The position numbers and the translations under genes were made by a program. From G963663315 sp965204925 (GTDB lineage Bacteria > Pseudomonadota > Gammaproteobacteria > Arenicellales > Poriferihabitantaceae), in the NCBI GenBank assembly GCA_965204925.1, contig OZ242021.1, positions 1,736,001 through 1,800,000 on the forward strand: a stretch of DNA of 64,000 nucleotides, written 5' to 3'. The notes beneath the pieces are model-generated. The model did not search any database. It saw only the letters and a list, made by a program, of their open reading frames with translations, and had not been told where the DNA came from. This document shows, one piece after another, positions 52,544 to 61,560 of the stretch. Within the stretch, counting starts at the first letter, position 1, and each line of letters begins with the position of its first letter.

Positions 52544-54124
52544 ATGATGACCAGGAAAAAGCATGAGCAGCGTGGCAGAGGCAGACGCGCCCGGCAGTCA
52601 CGCAGTACCGCGCCAACCGGTCCCGGGCCGGCAGGGACGCCGGGAGGAATGTACGGGCCTCTTGAGGAAGCCGGAATTGCACACATTCATGACGCAGCGC
52701 TGGAGATTCTTGCGACCGTCGGAATGAAGGGCGCCCCCCCGACCGTGACCGAACTGGCGCTGGCAAAAGGGTGCGCCCGGGACGGAGCTGGCCGACTGCT
52801 GTTCCCCCGTGCGCTGATCGAGGATATGATCGCGGGCGCCGCCCGCGATTTCATCCTTTTTGGGCAGACGCCGGAACATGATCTTGAGGCGCGCACCGGT
52901 CAGGTACATTTTGCCACTGGCGGCGCTGCGGTAAAAATGCTCGACAGCCGAACCGGCGCCTATCGACCGTCCACGGTTGAAGATCTTTATGATCTGGCCC
53001 GCCTTTGCGACACGCTGCCCAATATCCAGTGGTTCGCCCGTCCGGTTGTTACCACCGATATCAAGGGCATTCGGGAACTGGATCTGAACACCATCTATGC
53101 CTGTGCTTCGGGTACCGCCAAGCACCTCGGCTCCTCTATCACCCACGCCGATCATGTTCCGGAAATCGTGGCAATGCTGGATGTGTTGACCGGGCGCGGT
53201 GGCGGCTTTACCGAACGCCCCTTCCTTTCGGTTCATGCGACTACGATTGTCTCCCCACTCGGTTTTGCCCCGGAAAGCAGCGATGTCGCGACCGCCGCCG
53301 CTCTGGCCGGCATGCCGATACTCAGCCAGACGGGTCCTCAATCCGGAGCAACAGCCCCGGCGGCGCTGGCAGGCGCTATCGTCCAGGTCGTTGCCGAAAC
53401 GCTCGGCGCGCTGACTGCAATCAATCTGGTTCGCCCCGGCCATCCGGTGATCGCCGGCGGCTGGCCGTTTGTCAGCGACTTGCGCACCGGAGCCTTCACC
53501 GGCGGTAGTGGCGAGCAGGCGCTTTTGTCTGCGGCCATGGCGCAGATGATGGCACACTATGATTTGCCTTGCGGGGTGGCCGCCTCGATGACCGATTCCA
53601 AATTACCGGATAACCAGGCCGGATACGAGAAAGGTATCACGACGCTCCTGACAGCCTTGGCCGGTCCGACCTTTGTCTATGAAAGCGCGGGAATGATGGC
53701 GTCCCTGTTGGGGTGTTCGTTTGAGGCGATGTTGATTGACGCCGAAATGATCTCAAACATCCGCCGATGTATGCGAGGGATAGAAGTCACAGACAAAACC
53801 CTGTCCGTCGATGTCATCCGCGACGTTGTACACAACCCCGGGCACTTCCTCGGTCACGACCAGACACTGGCCCTGATGCAAAGCGAGTATGTCTACCCGG
53901 AGATCGCCGATCGTTCCACTCCGGAAGACTGGGACGAGCAGGGAGCCACAGATATGTGGCAACGCGCCAGAGCGCGGGTGCGAAGCGTTTTACAGCAACA
54001 TTATCCTGACCACATAGCGCCTGAATCGGATCGGCTGGTTCGCCGGCAGTTTCCGATCGCGCTCCGTGCCGAAGCGATGCGAGCCGAAACATCGCGTTGG
54101 GCGAGGGACTGGTACAGATCATGA
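52544..54124 (+). CDS. MttB-family methyltransferase (catabolic locus)
   Basis: This 526-residue MttB/COG5598 homologue is distinct from the one after dnaG. Shared family segments are EAGIAHIHDAALEILATVGMKG, VHFATGGAAVKMLDSRTG, GQTPEHDLEARTG, and the C-terminal VVHNPGHFLGHDQTLALMQSEYVYPEIADRSTPEDWDEQGATDMWQRARARVRSVLQQHYPD. No in-frame amber codon occurs, so it is non-pyrrolysine. It probably demethylates a betaine or other methylated amine and passes the methyl group to a corrinoid or other acceptor not seen here. ATG 52544 lacks a good ribosome site and lies 5 bp from an operator-like palindrome. It overlaps the flavoprotein gene by ATGA. Confidence 0.9.
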   Translation: MMTRKKHEQRGRGRRARQSRSTAPTGPGPAGTPGGMYGPLEEAGIAHIHDAALEILATVGMKGAPPTVTELALAKGCARDGAGRLLFPRALIEDMIAGAARDFILFGQTPEHDLEARTGQVHFATGGAAVKMLDSRTGAYRPSTVEDLYDLARLCDTLPNIQWFARPVVTTDIKGIRELDLNTIYACASGTAKHLGSSITHADHVPEIVAMLDVLTGRGGGFTERPFLSVHATTIVSPLGFAPESSDVATAAALAGMPILSQTGPQSGATAPAALAGAIVQVVAETLGALTAINLVRPGHPVIAGGWPFVSDLRTGAFTGGSGEQALLSAAMAQMMAHYDLPCGVAASMTDSKLPDNQAGYEKGITTLLTALAGPTFVYESAGMMASLLGCSFEAMLIDAEMISNIRRCMRGIEVTDKTLSVDVIRDVVHNPGHFLGHDQTLALMQSEYVYPEIADRSTPEDWDEQGATDMWQRARARVRSVLQQHYPDHIAPESDRLVRRQFPIALRAEAMRAETSRWARDWYRS

Positions 54125-55395
54125 CGGAGTGCGTAAATACCGTTATCGTCGGTGGCGGGATCGTCGGTTGCGCGGTGCAATATCATCTGGCCCGTCTCGG
54201 CCTGACCGATTCGTTGCTGCTCGAACGTCTTGAGTTGACATCAGGCTCCACCTGGCATGCGGCCGGAAACATTACCCATTTCGGGCACTATGCCGAGATT
54301 ACCCGTTTGTATGTAGACTCGCTGGAAACCTACAAGGAGGCCGCAGCAGAAACTGGCCAACCCATTGGATTTCACGAAACCGGAAGTTTGCGGCTGGCCA
54401 TCACACAAGACGAGCTGGAAGCATACAAGCGCTTGATCCCGCTATATAAAACACTGGGCACGCCTTATGAGGTGGTAACACCCCGGCAAGTGGCAGAACT
54501 GAATCCGCTGGTCGACCCTACGGGGCTACAGGGAGCGGCCCACACCCCGGCAGACGGACATGTGGATGCCTCGGGCGCAACACATGCCATGGCCAAAGGC
54601 GCCCGCGCTCGTGGCGCGGCAATCTGGCGGCATTGTCCTGTGCACAAAATATGCAGGAGGGACAATAGTTGGGAGATTGAATGCCGCAAAGGCCTGGTGC
54701 GGGCCGAAAATATCGTTCTGGCCGCCAGCTTCTGGACCCGGGAACTGGTCTTGCAAATCGGATTGGATATACCGCTCTTTGCATTGGAGCACCATGAAAT
54801 TATCACTGACACGATTCCGGCGCTCCGGGAACTTGATCGGGAAGTGCCCGCTATCCGTGATCCCGCGGCCCCCTCCAACATCCGCCAGGAAGGGCATTCG
54901 CTGCTGTGCGGTGTATATGAGTCCGAGCCGGTTTTCTGGGGAATTGACGGCATACCGCCCGAGTTCGGGCAAGAATTGTTGGCGCCCTCGCTGGACCGTC
55001 TGGAAGAACACCTGATGCGCGCCATCAGCAGGATGCCCGCCTTCGGTGAAGCGGGCTTCAGGGCCGTCAATAACGGACCCATATGTTTTACCCCGGATGG
55101 ATGCCCGATGATAGGCCCGATGCCCGGCTACAACGGTTTGTGGCTGGCGGCGGGGTTTCCGGTTGGAATTGGAACTGGCGGAGGCGCAGGCAAATTTCTT
55201 GCCGAGTGGATTGTCAAAGGCGTCCAGCCTTATGCGCTTCCCATTGTTGAAGCAAGCCGGTTCGGACATCCGGTAGACAAATATTCTGCCTTGTCAGCGA
55301 TCAAAAAAATCTATTCAGCGGGATATATAACACCAGGTCGGGCGCCTCAAAAGACTTGCACGGGCCCTCCCCGTCATATTGCCGGATCACGATAA
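54121..55395 (+). CDS. FAD-dependent oxidoreductase, dimethylglycine/sarcosine dehydrogenase-like
   Basis: This 424-residue flavoprotein has an N-terminal FAD fold (NTVIVGGGIVGCAVQYHLARLG) and the DMGDH/SARDH signature SGSTWHAAGNITHFG. It is followed by GFHETGSLRLAITQDELEAYKR and RAVNNGPICFTPDGCPMIGPMPGYNGLWLAAGFPVGIGTGGGAGKFLAEWIV. Relatives oxidise N-methyl groups of dimethylglycine or sarcosine, giving formaldehyde or methylene-folate. Here the protein ends soon after the start of the middle domain (KYSALSAIKKIYSAGY) with an unrelated tail, so the folate-binding GcvT-like half is missing. It may be naturally short or truncated. Start ATG 54121 overlaps the mttB stop. Confidence 0.85.
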   Translation: MTECVNTVIVGGGIVGCAVQYHLARLGLTDSLLLERLELTSGSTWHAAGNITHFGHYAEITRLYVDSLETYKEAAAETGQPIGFHETGSLRLAITQDELEAYKRLIPLYKTLGTPYEVVTPRQVAELNPLVDPTGLQGAAHTPADGHVDASGATHAMAKGARARGAAIWRHCPVHKICRRDNSWEIECRKGLVRAENIVLAASFWTRELVLQIGLDIPLFALEHHEIITDTIPALRELDREVPAIRDPAAPSNIRQEGHSLLCGVYESEPVFWGIDGIPPEFGQELLAPSLDRLEEHLMRAISRMPAFGEAGFRAVNNGPICFTPDGCPMIGPMPGYNGLWLAAGFPVGIGTGGGAGKFLAEWIVKGVQPYALPIVEASRFGHPVDKYSALSAIKKIYSAGYITPGRAPQKTCTGPPRHIAGSR

Positions 55396-55503
55396 AATCT
55401 CTGATGTGACCGCGGGCGGCAAATCAGGATTTGCCTCGAAAATCTGGCCGGAACGATTTACGCCGGGAAAGATTATCCACCGTAATGGTCACCTGGTGAA
55501 TGA

Positions 55504-56019
55504 TCAGGACCGTTTGCCGGACAGAAAGAAAGCGTCAATGATCAGCAAAATCGCTCCGCAGGTAATTGCCATGTCGGCAATGTTGAACGCCGGGAAGTAC
55601 ATATCCCGATAATGCAGGGAAATAAAGTCAATTACATACTGGTACTGAAGGCGATCAATCAGGTTGCCCGTTGCGCCCGCCAGAATCATGACCAGCCCCC
55701 AGGCCAGCAGGCGGTTGGCAGTAAAGCATTTCCATAACCAGACAACGATGAAGGTCGAGGCCAACACAGCCAGCGTCGAAAACAAATAATGCTGAAGCCC
55801 GCCGGCGTCGCTCAGAAAACCGAACGCCGCGCCGCGATTTGCCACCCACGTCCATTGTAATACAGGTAGTGCCTCAACGGGGGGCTGCCCCCACAGATAT
55901 TTGTTAGCGGCCTGCTTGGTAACCTGGTCGACTACAAGGATCAGCACTGAAATACTGATATATCCGATATATCCCGGCAATTTGGACACGAGCCTTTGCC
56001 TCTTGTGTCTTTTTTTCAT
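55504..56019 (-). CDS. lspA: Lipoprotein signal peptidase
   Basis: This 171-residue inner-membrane aspartyl protease cleaves prolipoproteins. It has four hydrophobic helices; conserved parts are the helix-1 aspartate in LILVVDQVTKQAAN, TWVANRGAAFGFLSDAGG, the first catalytic aspartate in GATGNLIDRLQYQYVIDFI and the second in FPAFNIADMAITCGA. ATG 56019 overlaps the ribF stop. The neighbouring order murJ-ribF-(ileS)-lspA is the enterobacterial one with ileS missing. Confidence 0.94.
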   Translation of the reverse strand: MKKRHKRQRLVSKLPGYIGYISISVLILVVDQVTKQAANKYLWGQPPVEALPVLQWTWVANRGAAFGFLSDAGGLQHYLFSTLAVLASTFIVVWLWKCFTANRLLAWGLVMILAGATGNLIDRLQYQYVIDFISLHYRDMYFPAFNIADMAITCGAILLIIDAFFLSGKRS

Positions 56020-56972
56020 CTGCTCCCGTTTTGGCAGATTCCAGACCCGCTGTCGAAGAATCGTTTTGTGGCTTCGCAATCAGCCAGAATCTGCGACTGT
56101 AACTGCCCGAATGAATCGAATTTGCGTTCATCGCGGATTTTTTTGATGAATTCCACGCGAATCCGCCTGCCGTAGATGTTTCTGTCGAAATGGAACAGAT
56201 GGACTTCCAGTAATGTTTTCAGCCCTCCGATCGTGGGGCGCGCGCCCAGATTGGCGACTCCGCAATACCCGTTTCCATGCTCATCAATACCTTTGACACG
56301 AACCGCGAAAACACCGGTAAACGGAGGTTTTCTGACCGCAATGTTCAGAGTCGGGAACCCCCACTGCCTGCCGCGTTTGTCTCCATGAATGACGCGTCCC
56401 GTGATTGAGTAGTTTTCCCCCAGCATCTGTCTGGCTGCTTGCAGATCGCCCGCTGCCAGCGCTTCCCGGATTCGGGTACTGCTGATGCGGGCGCTGGAAT
56501 CCGATACGGTGTGAAATCGCTCGACCCTGAAACCGTATTTCTGACCAAACCGCCTTAGCAATTCATGATTTCCGGTTCTGCCTGCGCCAAATCTGAAGTC
56601 GTCCCCGGTAAGGATATACCGGACACCCAGTCCTGCGACCAGAATTCGTCGAATAAACTCTTCGGCGCCGGTATTGGCCAGACCGGAGTTAAAAGGCAAT
56701 ACCAGCATAACATCAATGCCGTGTTCCCGGACAGATAAATATCGGGAGCTCAGCCCGAACAAACGGGGAGACGATTTGTGTTTTTGAAAATACTCATTGG
56801 GGGCAGGCAGAAATGTCATCACAACCGTGGGCAATGACAGCTGTTCACCCCTCTCGACCAGGTGGCGTAATATCATCTGATGCCCCAGATGAATGCCGTC
56901 AAAATTTCCGATGGTCAGGGCGCACCCGCCGTCCGGTATCAGTTTCGACTCTATGCCCCGGGCCAGTTTCAT
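56016..56972 (-). CDS. ribF: Bifunctional riboflavin kinase/FAD synthetase
   Basis: This 318-residue enzyme makes FMN and FAD. The adenylyltransferase half shows ALTIGNFDGIHLGHQMILRHL and the ISSTRIREAL segment, and the kinase half shows GRVIHGDKRGRQWGFPTLNI and the PTIGG and LEVHLFHFDRNIYGRRIRVEFIKKIRDERKFDS segments. ATG 56972 gives the normal start (MKLARGIESK) and overlaps the murJ stop as ATGA. The open frame continues 56 codons upstream without conservation. Confidence 0.96.
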   Translation of the reverse strand: MKLARGIESKLIPDGGCALTIGNFDGIHLGHQMILRHLVERGEQLSLPTVVMTFLPAPNEYFQKHKSSPRLFGLSSRYLSVREHGIDVMLVLPFNSGLANTGAEEFIRRILVAGLGVRYILTGDDFRFGAGRTGNHELLRRFGQKYGFRVERFHTVSDSSARISSTRIREALAAGDLQAARQMLGENYSITGRVIHGDKRGRQWGFPTLNIAVRKPPFTGVFAVRVKGIDEHGNGYCGVANLGARPTIGGLKTLLEVHLFHFDRNIYGRRIRVEFIKKIRDERKFDSFGQLQSQILADCEATKRFFDSGSGICQNGSR

Positions 56973-58540
56973 GATTCGCGGATTCTCCTGATTCCAAAGA
57001 GCGACCCGGGGTGGATACCCAGAACAAACAATGCGGCAATATAGGTTATGCCGCCCAGTCCCACCAGTAACCCGAGTCTCAGCGCCTTTGTCCACACAGA
57101 CACTTCCAGCCACCAGCTTTCCGGGCCAATTAACCACCATAGTGACAGCCCCATAGCCGCCACGGCAATCATAATCCGCGCCACAAAACCGGTCCAGCTA
57201 CGATCAACAACGAAAATTCCCTGCCGCGACAAGACGGCCAACAACATCAACGCATTGGATAATGCCGAAACAGAAGTAGCCAGCGCCAGCCCGACATGTT
57301 TGTAAGGCAGTACCAGGATTACGCTGAACACGATATTGACCGCAACTGCAATCATGGCAATGCGAACCGGAGTCCGGGTATTCTGTCTGGCGAAAAATCC
57401 GGCCGATAACACCTTCACCATTACAAACGGGGTCAATCCCAGTGCATACGCAATCAGGCTCAGCACGGTCATATTAACCCCGTTTTCGGTGAAATCTCCA
57501 TGGAAATAGATAGTGCTGATCATCGGCTGCGCCAGCATAATCAGCCCGACGGTAGACGGAATACTGACAAGCAAGGCCCACCTGCTCCCCCATTCCAGGG
57601 TTCTGGAAAAGTCTCGCGTGGAGGTTTCCACATGTTGCCGTGACAAATGCGGAAGAATCGCGGTACTCAGCGCCAGTCCGAACACTCCCAGAGGAAACTC
57701 CATCAGTCGGTCCGAATAGTAGAGCCACGAGACACTGCCGGTTGCCAGAAATGAGGCCAGAATCGTATTGATCAGGGTATTGACCTGCGCCACCGATACT
57801 CCCAGCAAAGCCGGTATGGTCAGAGCCAGCACCCGCCGGGCGCCTTCAATCCCGGCCTCATCTCCCGGCCGTTTAATCACCCGCGGCCGCATCGTCAGTT
57901 TTTCCTTGCGCAAAAACGGGATCTGAAAAAGCAATTGCGCCACGCCGGCAATCAAGACTCCGGTTGCCAGCGCGAGCGGAGAGTCATCGACCAACGGCGC
58001 CAGATACAGTGTTGCCAGTATCAAACAGATATTCAGCAGAATCGGCGTTGCTGCAGGAGCCGCAAAACGATTGCAGGAATTCAGCATCGCGGCCGACATG
58101 GCAACCAGCGATATGAAAAACAGATAAGGGAAAGTAATTCTGGATGCCTGTACAGTGAGCGCGAATTTTTCCGGGTGGCGGATGAATCCGGCGGCCAGCA
58201 TCGCCACCAGGGCAGGGGCAAATATCACGCCTGCCAGACAGACGAGAATCAGGACCAGCCCGAACCGTCCGATCATCAACTGCAGGAAGCGGTCGTTTTC
58301 GCTTGCGGATTTGTGCATCCGGTACTCGGTAAAAACAGGAACGAATGCGGCCGCAAAGGCGCCCTCCCCGAATAACCGGCGGAAAAAATTGGGTATGCGG
58401 AAGGCGACGATAAAAATATCAGCCGCAGCCTTGTCCCCCAGTACATTGGCGAACAGGACATCGCGTACCAGGCCGGATATCCTTGACAGCAATGTCATCG
58501 ATCCCACCACCGACATTGATTTGAGCAGTCTGGATGACAT
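56969..58540 (-). CDS. murJ: Lipid II flippase MurJ
   Basis: This 523-residue, 14-helix MATE-like membrane protein moves lipid II to the periplasmic face for wall synthesis. The start SRLLKSMSVVGSMTLLSRISGLVRDVLFANVLG and the RLFGEGAFAAAFVPVFTEY segment are diagnostic. The conserved arginines in these loops are present. It is the first gene of murJ-ribF-lspA and is divergent from rpsT, as in E. coli-like genomes. Confidence 0.96.
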   Translation of the reverse strand: MSSRLLKSMSVVGSMTLLSRISGLVRDVLFANVLGDKAAADIFIVAFRIPNFFRRLFGEGAFAAAFVPVFTEYRMHKSASENDRFLQLMIGRFGLVLILVCLAGVIFAPALVAMLAAGFIRHPEKFALTVQASRITFPYLFFISLVAMSAAMLNSCNRFAAPAATPILLNICLILATLYLAPLVDDSPLALATGVLIAGVAQLLFQIPFLRKEKLTMRPRVIKRPGDEAGIEGARRVLALTIPALLGVSVAQVNTLINTILASFLATGSVSWLYYSDRLMEFPLGVFGLALSTAILPHLSRQHVETSTRDFSRTLEWGSRWALLVSIPSTVGLIMLAQPMISTIYFHGDFTENGVNMTVLSLIAYALGLTPFVMVKVLSAGFFARQNTRTPVRIAMIAVAVNIVFSVILVLPYKHVGLALATSVSALSNALMLLAVLSRQGIFVVDRSWTGFVARIMIAVAAMGLSLWWLIGPESWWLEVSVWTKALRLGLLVGLGGITYIAALFVLGIHPGSLFGIRRIRES

Positions 58541-58680
58541 CTCTGCCTGAATGGCTAAGTCTGGACGGACAATGTGCTTCGGGACTTGACTTTCAGGTCA
58601 GGATTGACCATATTCCACCCCCGGTGCGGGCGCCGTTATTTACCCCTGTATTTTGACTCACACATTCAAGAGGACAATCG

Positions 58681-58956
58681 TTGGCCAATTCACCCCAGGC
58701 AAGAAAAAGAGCCCGGCAAAATACGAAACGCCGGCTCAATAACATGAGCCAGCGCTCGTCGCTTCGCTCATCCATCAAAAAACTGCTGAAGCTCATTTCG
58801 GAAAAGGACCGGGAAAGCGCAAATTCAGCGTATCGTGAAGCCGTCTCCCGGATTGATCGCGCTGCAGCAAAGAACCTGCTCCACAGTAACCGCGCCGCTC
58901 GCCTGAAAAGGCGCCTGAACAACCGTCTGAAATCCCTGCAATCGGCAAGTACGTGA
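58681..58956 (+). CDS. rpsT: 30S ribosomal protein S20
   Basis: This 91-residue basic protein starts with TTG at 58681 (MANSPQARKRARQNTKRRLNN), preceded by AGAGGA. E. coli rpsT also uses UUG, which is part of its translational autocontrol, so the start is convincing. Body text SSLRSSIKKLLKLISEKD and AAAKNLLHSNRAARLKRRLNNRL is typical. It is divergent from murJ and convergent with proB. Confidence 0.97.
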   Translation: MANSPQARKRARQNTKRRLNNMSQRSSLRSSIKKLLKLISEKDRESANSAYREAVSRIDRAAAKNLLHSNRAARLKRRLNNRLKSLQSAST

Positions 58957-58996
58957 AAATGGAGCGGGTCTCCGGGTTCTGAAACGGCGATCCTGT

Positions 58997-60121
58997 TCAT
59001 ACAGTGATCGCGATATTGTCGCGGTGAATCAGTTCCGTCTCACCGCGATAACCCAACACGTTTTCCACCTGATCGCTGGCGATACCCATAATCTTGCGTA
59101 CTTCATCCGCATTGTAGTTAACGAGACCGCGAGCAATTTCATTGCCTGCCTGGTCGAAACAGATCACGATCTCCCCGCGGGTAAAAGCGCCTTCCGCCGC
59201 AGTCACTCCGATCGGCAGCAAACTGCGCCCCTGCTCCTTCAATACATTGACGGCGCCATAATCAAGCACCAGCTTGCCGTTTCCCCTGAGCTGCCCGGCC
59301 AGCCACTGCTTTCTCGCGGCAATCCTGCCCTTGCCGGGAATGAGCATTGTTCCTGACTCTTTGCCCTTTCTGAGGCGGAGAAGAACGTCCGGTTCAAGCC
59401 CGGAAGTAATCACTGTAGTTGATCCGGATCTGGCCGCTTTTTGCGCGGCGGTCAGTTTCGTTACCATTCCGCCCCTGCCGAACTCGCCGGCAGAACCTGC
59501 CATTGCCAGCAACGCCGGATCATCCGCGCGGCCATAGTGAACGAGGCTGACTTGCCTGCCTTCCCTGGGGTCTCCGTCGTATAACCCCTGCTGATCGGTC
59601 AACAGGATCAGGCATTCCGCTTCCACCAGGTTTGACGCAAGGGCCGCAAGCGTATCATTGTCACCGAATCTGATTTCCTCGTTCACAACCGCGTCATTTT
59701 CATTGACGATAGGCACGATGCCCAGACCCAGCAACTCCCGTAGTGTATTGCGCGCATTCAGATAGCGCTGCCGGTTGGCGAGATCCGCGTGGGTGAGCAG
59801 GATCTGCGCCGTCAGTATGCCATGGTCCCGAAACGCAGCTTCGTAGCTTTGAACCAGGATCATCTGGCCCACGGCGGCTGCGGTCTGCACACGGTGCACC
59901 TCTCCCGGGCGCTTGTCCCACCCCAGGCGGCGCATGCCCTCGCCGATCGAACCGGAAGAAACGAGCACAACATCGACCCCCTGCCGCTTCAGCTGTGCAA
60001 TCTGTCCGACCCACGAATGGATCGAGTCCTGGTTCAGGCCGGATTCGGAATCTGTGAGCAATGAGGTGCCAATCTTGACAACCCACCTGACAGAATCGGT
60101 CAATACTGTTCTTGATGCCAT
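58997..60121 (-). CDS. proB: Glutamate 5-kinase
   Basis: This 374-residue enzyme phosphorylates glutamate, the first and feedback-inhibited step of proline synthesis. The amino-acid kinase domain has WVVKIGTSLLTDSESGLN, VVLVSSGSIGEGMRRLGW, NENDAVVNEEIRFGDNDTLAALASNLVEAECLILLTDQQGLYDGDP and GRGGMVTKLTAAQKAARSG. A C-terminal PUA domain follows (AEGAFTRGEIVICFDQAGNEIARGLVNYNADEV). ATG 60121 overlaps the obgE stop as TAATG. Obg-proB adjacency is common in proteobacteria; proA lies elsewhere in the window. Confidence 0.97.
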   Translation of the reverse strand: MASRTVLTDSVRWVVKIGTSLLTDSESGLNQDSIHSWVGQIAQLKRQGVDVVLVSSGSIGEGMRRLGWDKRPGEVHRVQTAAAVGQMILVQSYEAAFRDHGILTAQILLTHADLANRQRYLNARNTLRELLGLGIVPIVNENDAVVNEEIRFGDNDTLAALASNLVEAECLILLTDQQGLYDGDPREGRQVSLVHYGRADDPALLAMAGSAGEFGRGGMVTKLTAAQKAARSGSTTVITSGLEPDVLLRLRKGKESGTMLIPGKGRIAARKQWLAGQLRGNGKLVLDYGAVNVLKEQGRSLLPIGVTAAEGAFTRGEIVICFDQAGNEIARGLVNYNADEVRKIMGIASDQVENVLGYRGETELIHRDNIAITV

Positions 60122-61170
60122 TACTGCACGGACTGCCACCCTGCCGGGCAAGCGTTTTCTTCGCCGATAGCGGTCAGCCTCTCCATCAAATCATGAACCA
60201 GTTTGTCACATCCCTGTCCCGATACTGCCGATATCCTGTAGATCAAAATACCCGGATCGAGTTGTTTTTTCAATTGTTCTTCAATTTCACGGGCCGCGTC
60301 CTCCCCAATCGCATCGACCTTGTTCAGTATCAGCCATCTTTCCTTGTTGCCGAGCCCCGCGCCATACTCGTCCAGCTCTTTCTCAATCTTGCGAATGTCC
60401 TGTATCAGGACCGTTCCATCAATCGGGGCAATGTCAACAAAGTGGAGCAGGACGAGTGTCCGGCTCAGGTGCTTGAGGAACTCGATACCCAGACCGGCGC
60501 CCCGCGAGGCGCCCTCTATCAGTCCGGGAATATCCGCTATGACAAAACTGTTGGAATCCCCGACGTCGACGACTCCCAGTTGCGGATGCAGGGTCGTAAA
60601 GGGATAGTCCGCTATCTTTGGCGTGGCGCGGGATACGGCGCCCAGGAATGTTGATTTTCCGGCATTGGGCGCCCCTAGTAATCCTGCATCTGCCAGTACC
60701 CGCAGTTGCAGCCTGATTTGTCTCTCATCACCCGGTTTCCCGCGAGTAATCTTGCGTGGCGCACGATTGACGCTGGATTTGAAATTTGCATTACCGAGGC
60801 CGCGCCGCCCCCCTTGCGCAACCAGCAAGCGCTCGCCATTGCGGGTCAATTCGCCGATCCACTCGCAGGTCTGCGCGTCACTGACAATGGTGCCCGGAGG
60901 AACTTCGATCTCCAGGTTTTCTCCCGCCTTTCCGAAGCGTTTCCGGCCTGCGCCGCCCTGTCCGTTTTTCGCCCGGCGCAACCGTGCAACGCGGAAATCC
61001 GAGAGCGTATTGAGGCCGCTTTTGGCGACGAGAAATATGTTGCCTCCATCCCCTCCGTCACCCCCATCGGGTCCGCCTTTTGGACGATATTTTTCCCTGA
61101 GGAAACTCAGACAGCCGTCACCGCCCTTGCCGGCGATAACCCGGATTGTCGCCTCGTCTACAAAGTTCAT
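60121..61170 (-). CDS. obgE: GTPase ObgE/CgtA
   Basis: This 349-residue GTPase is tied to 50S maturation and stress signalling. The N-terminal Obg fold is glycine-rich (GGKGGDGCLSFLREKYRPKGGPDGGDGGDGGNIFL), followed by the G domain with GAPNAGKSTFLGAVS, ADIPGLIEGASRGAGLG and LNKVDAIG. Length fits the short gammaproteobacterial form. It is downstream of rplU-rpmA and upstream of proB on the same strand. Confidence 0.97.
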   Translation of the reverse strand: MNFVDEATIRVIAGKGGDGCLSFLREKYRPKGGPDGGDGGDGGNIFLVAKSGLNTLSDFRVARLRRAKNGQGGAGRKRFGKAGENLEIEVPPGTIVSDAQTCEWIGELTRNGERLLVAQGGRRGLGNANFKSSVNRAPRKITRGKPGDERQIRLQLRVLADAGLLGAPNAGKSTFLGAVSRATPKIADYPFTTLHPQLGVVDVGDSNSFVIADIPGLIEGASRGAGLGIEFLKHLSRTLVLLHFVDIAPIDGTVLIQDIRKIEKELDEYGAGLGNKERWLILNKVDAIGEDAAREIEEQLKKQLDPGILIYRISAVSGQGCDKLVHDLMERLTAIGEENACPAGWQSVQ

Positions 61171-61275
61171 GATCGTTGCTGTCAGACAAAAGCGGTTCCG
61201 GTATGAAAAACCGGATCAAAACCGGAAACCTCGCAGGAGCAAGGCGGGATGTATGATTATTCTGTTCCGGCTTGT

Positions 61276-61527
61276 TCAGATAACGCTGACGGTCTTGCGC
61301 TTGTCCGCTCCCTTTACCTCGAACAATACCTTGCCGGGAGCGGTGGCAAACAGCGTGTAATCCTTGCCAAGACGGGTATTTTTGCCTGGATGGAAGCGGC
61401 TTCCCCTTTGTCTTACGATAATGTTGCCGGCAAGCGCCCGCTCCCCGCCAAATTTTTTGACTCCCAGCCTCTTGGAGGCTGAATCGCGCCCGTTTCTGGA
61501 ACTGCCGCCCGCTTTTTTGTGTGCCAT
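61276..61527 (-). CDS. rpmA: 50S ribosomal protein L27
   Basis: This 83-residue protein starts MAHKKAGGSSRNGRDSASKRLGVKKFGGE with no N-terminal leader, the gammaproteobacterial form whose N-terminus reaches the peptidyl-transferase centre. It contains NIIVRQRGSRFHPGKNTRLGKDYTLFA. It lies between rplU and obgE. Confidence 0.98.
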   Translation of the reverse strand: MAHKKAGGSSRNGRDSASKRLGVKKFGGERALAGNIIVRQRGSRFHPGKNTRLGKDYTLFATAPGKVLFEVKGADKRKTVSVI

Positions 61528-61560
61528 GATAACCCCTTTACCGATACTGTATGCCGTTGA

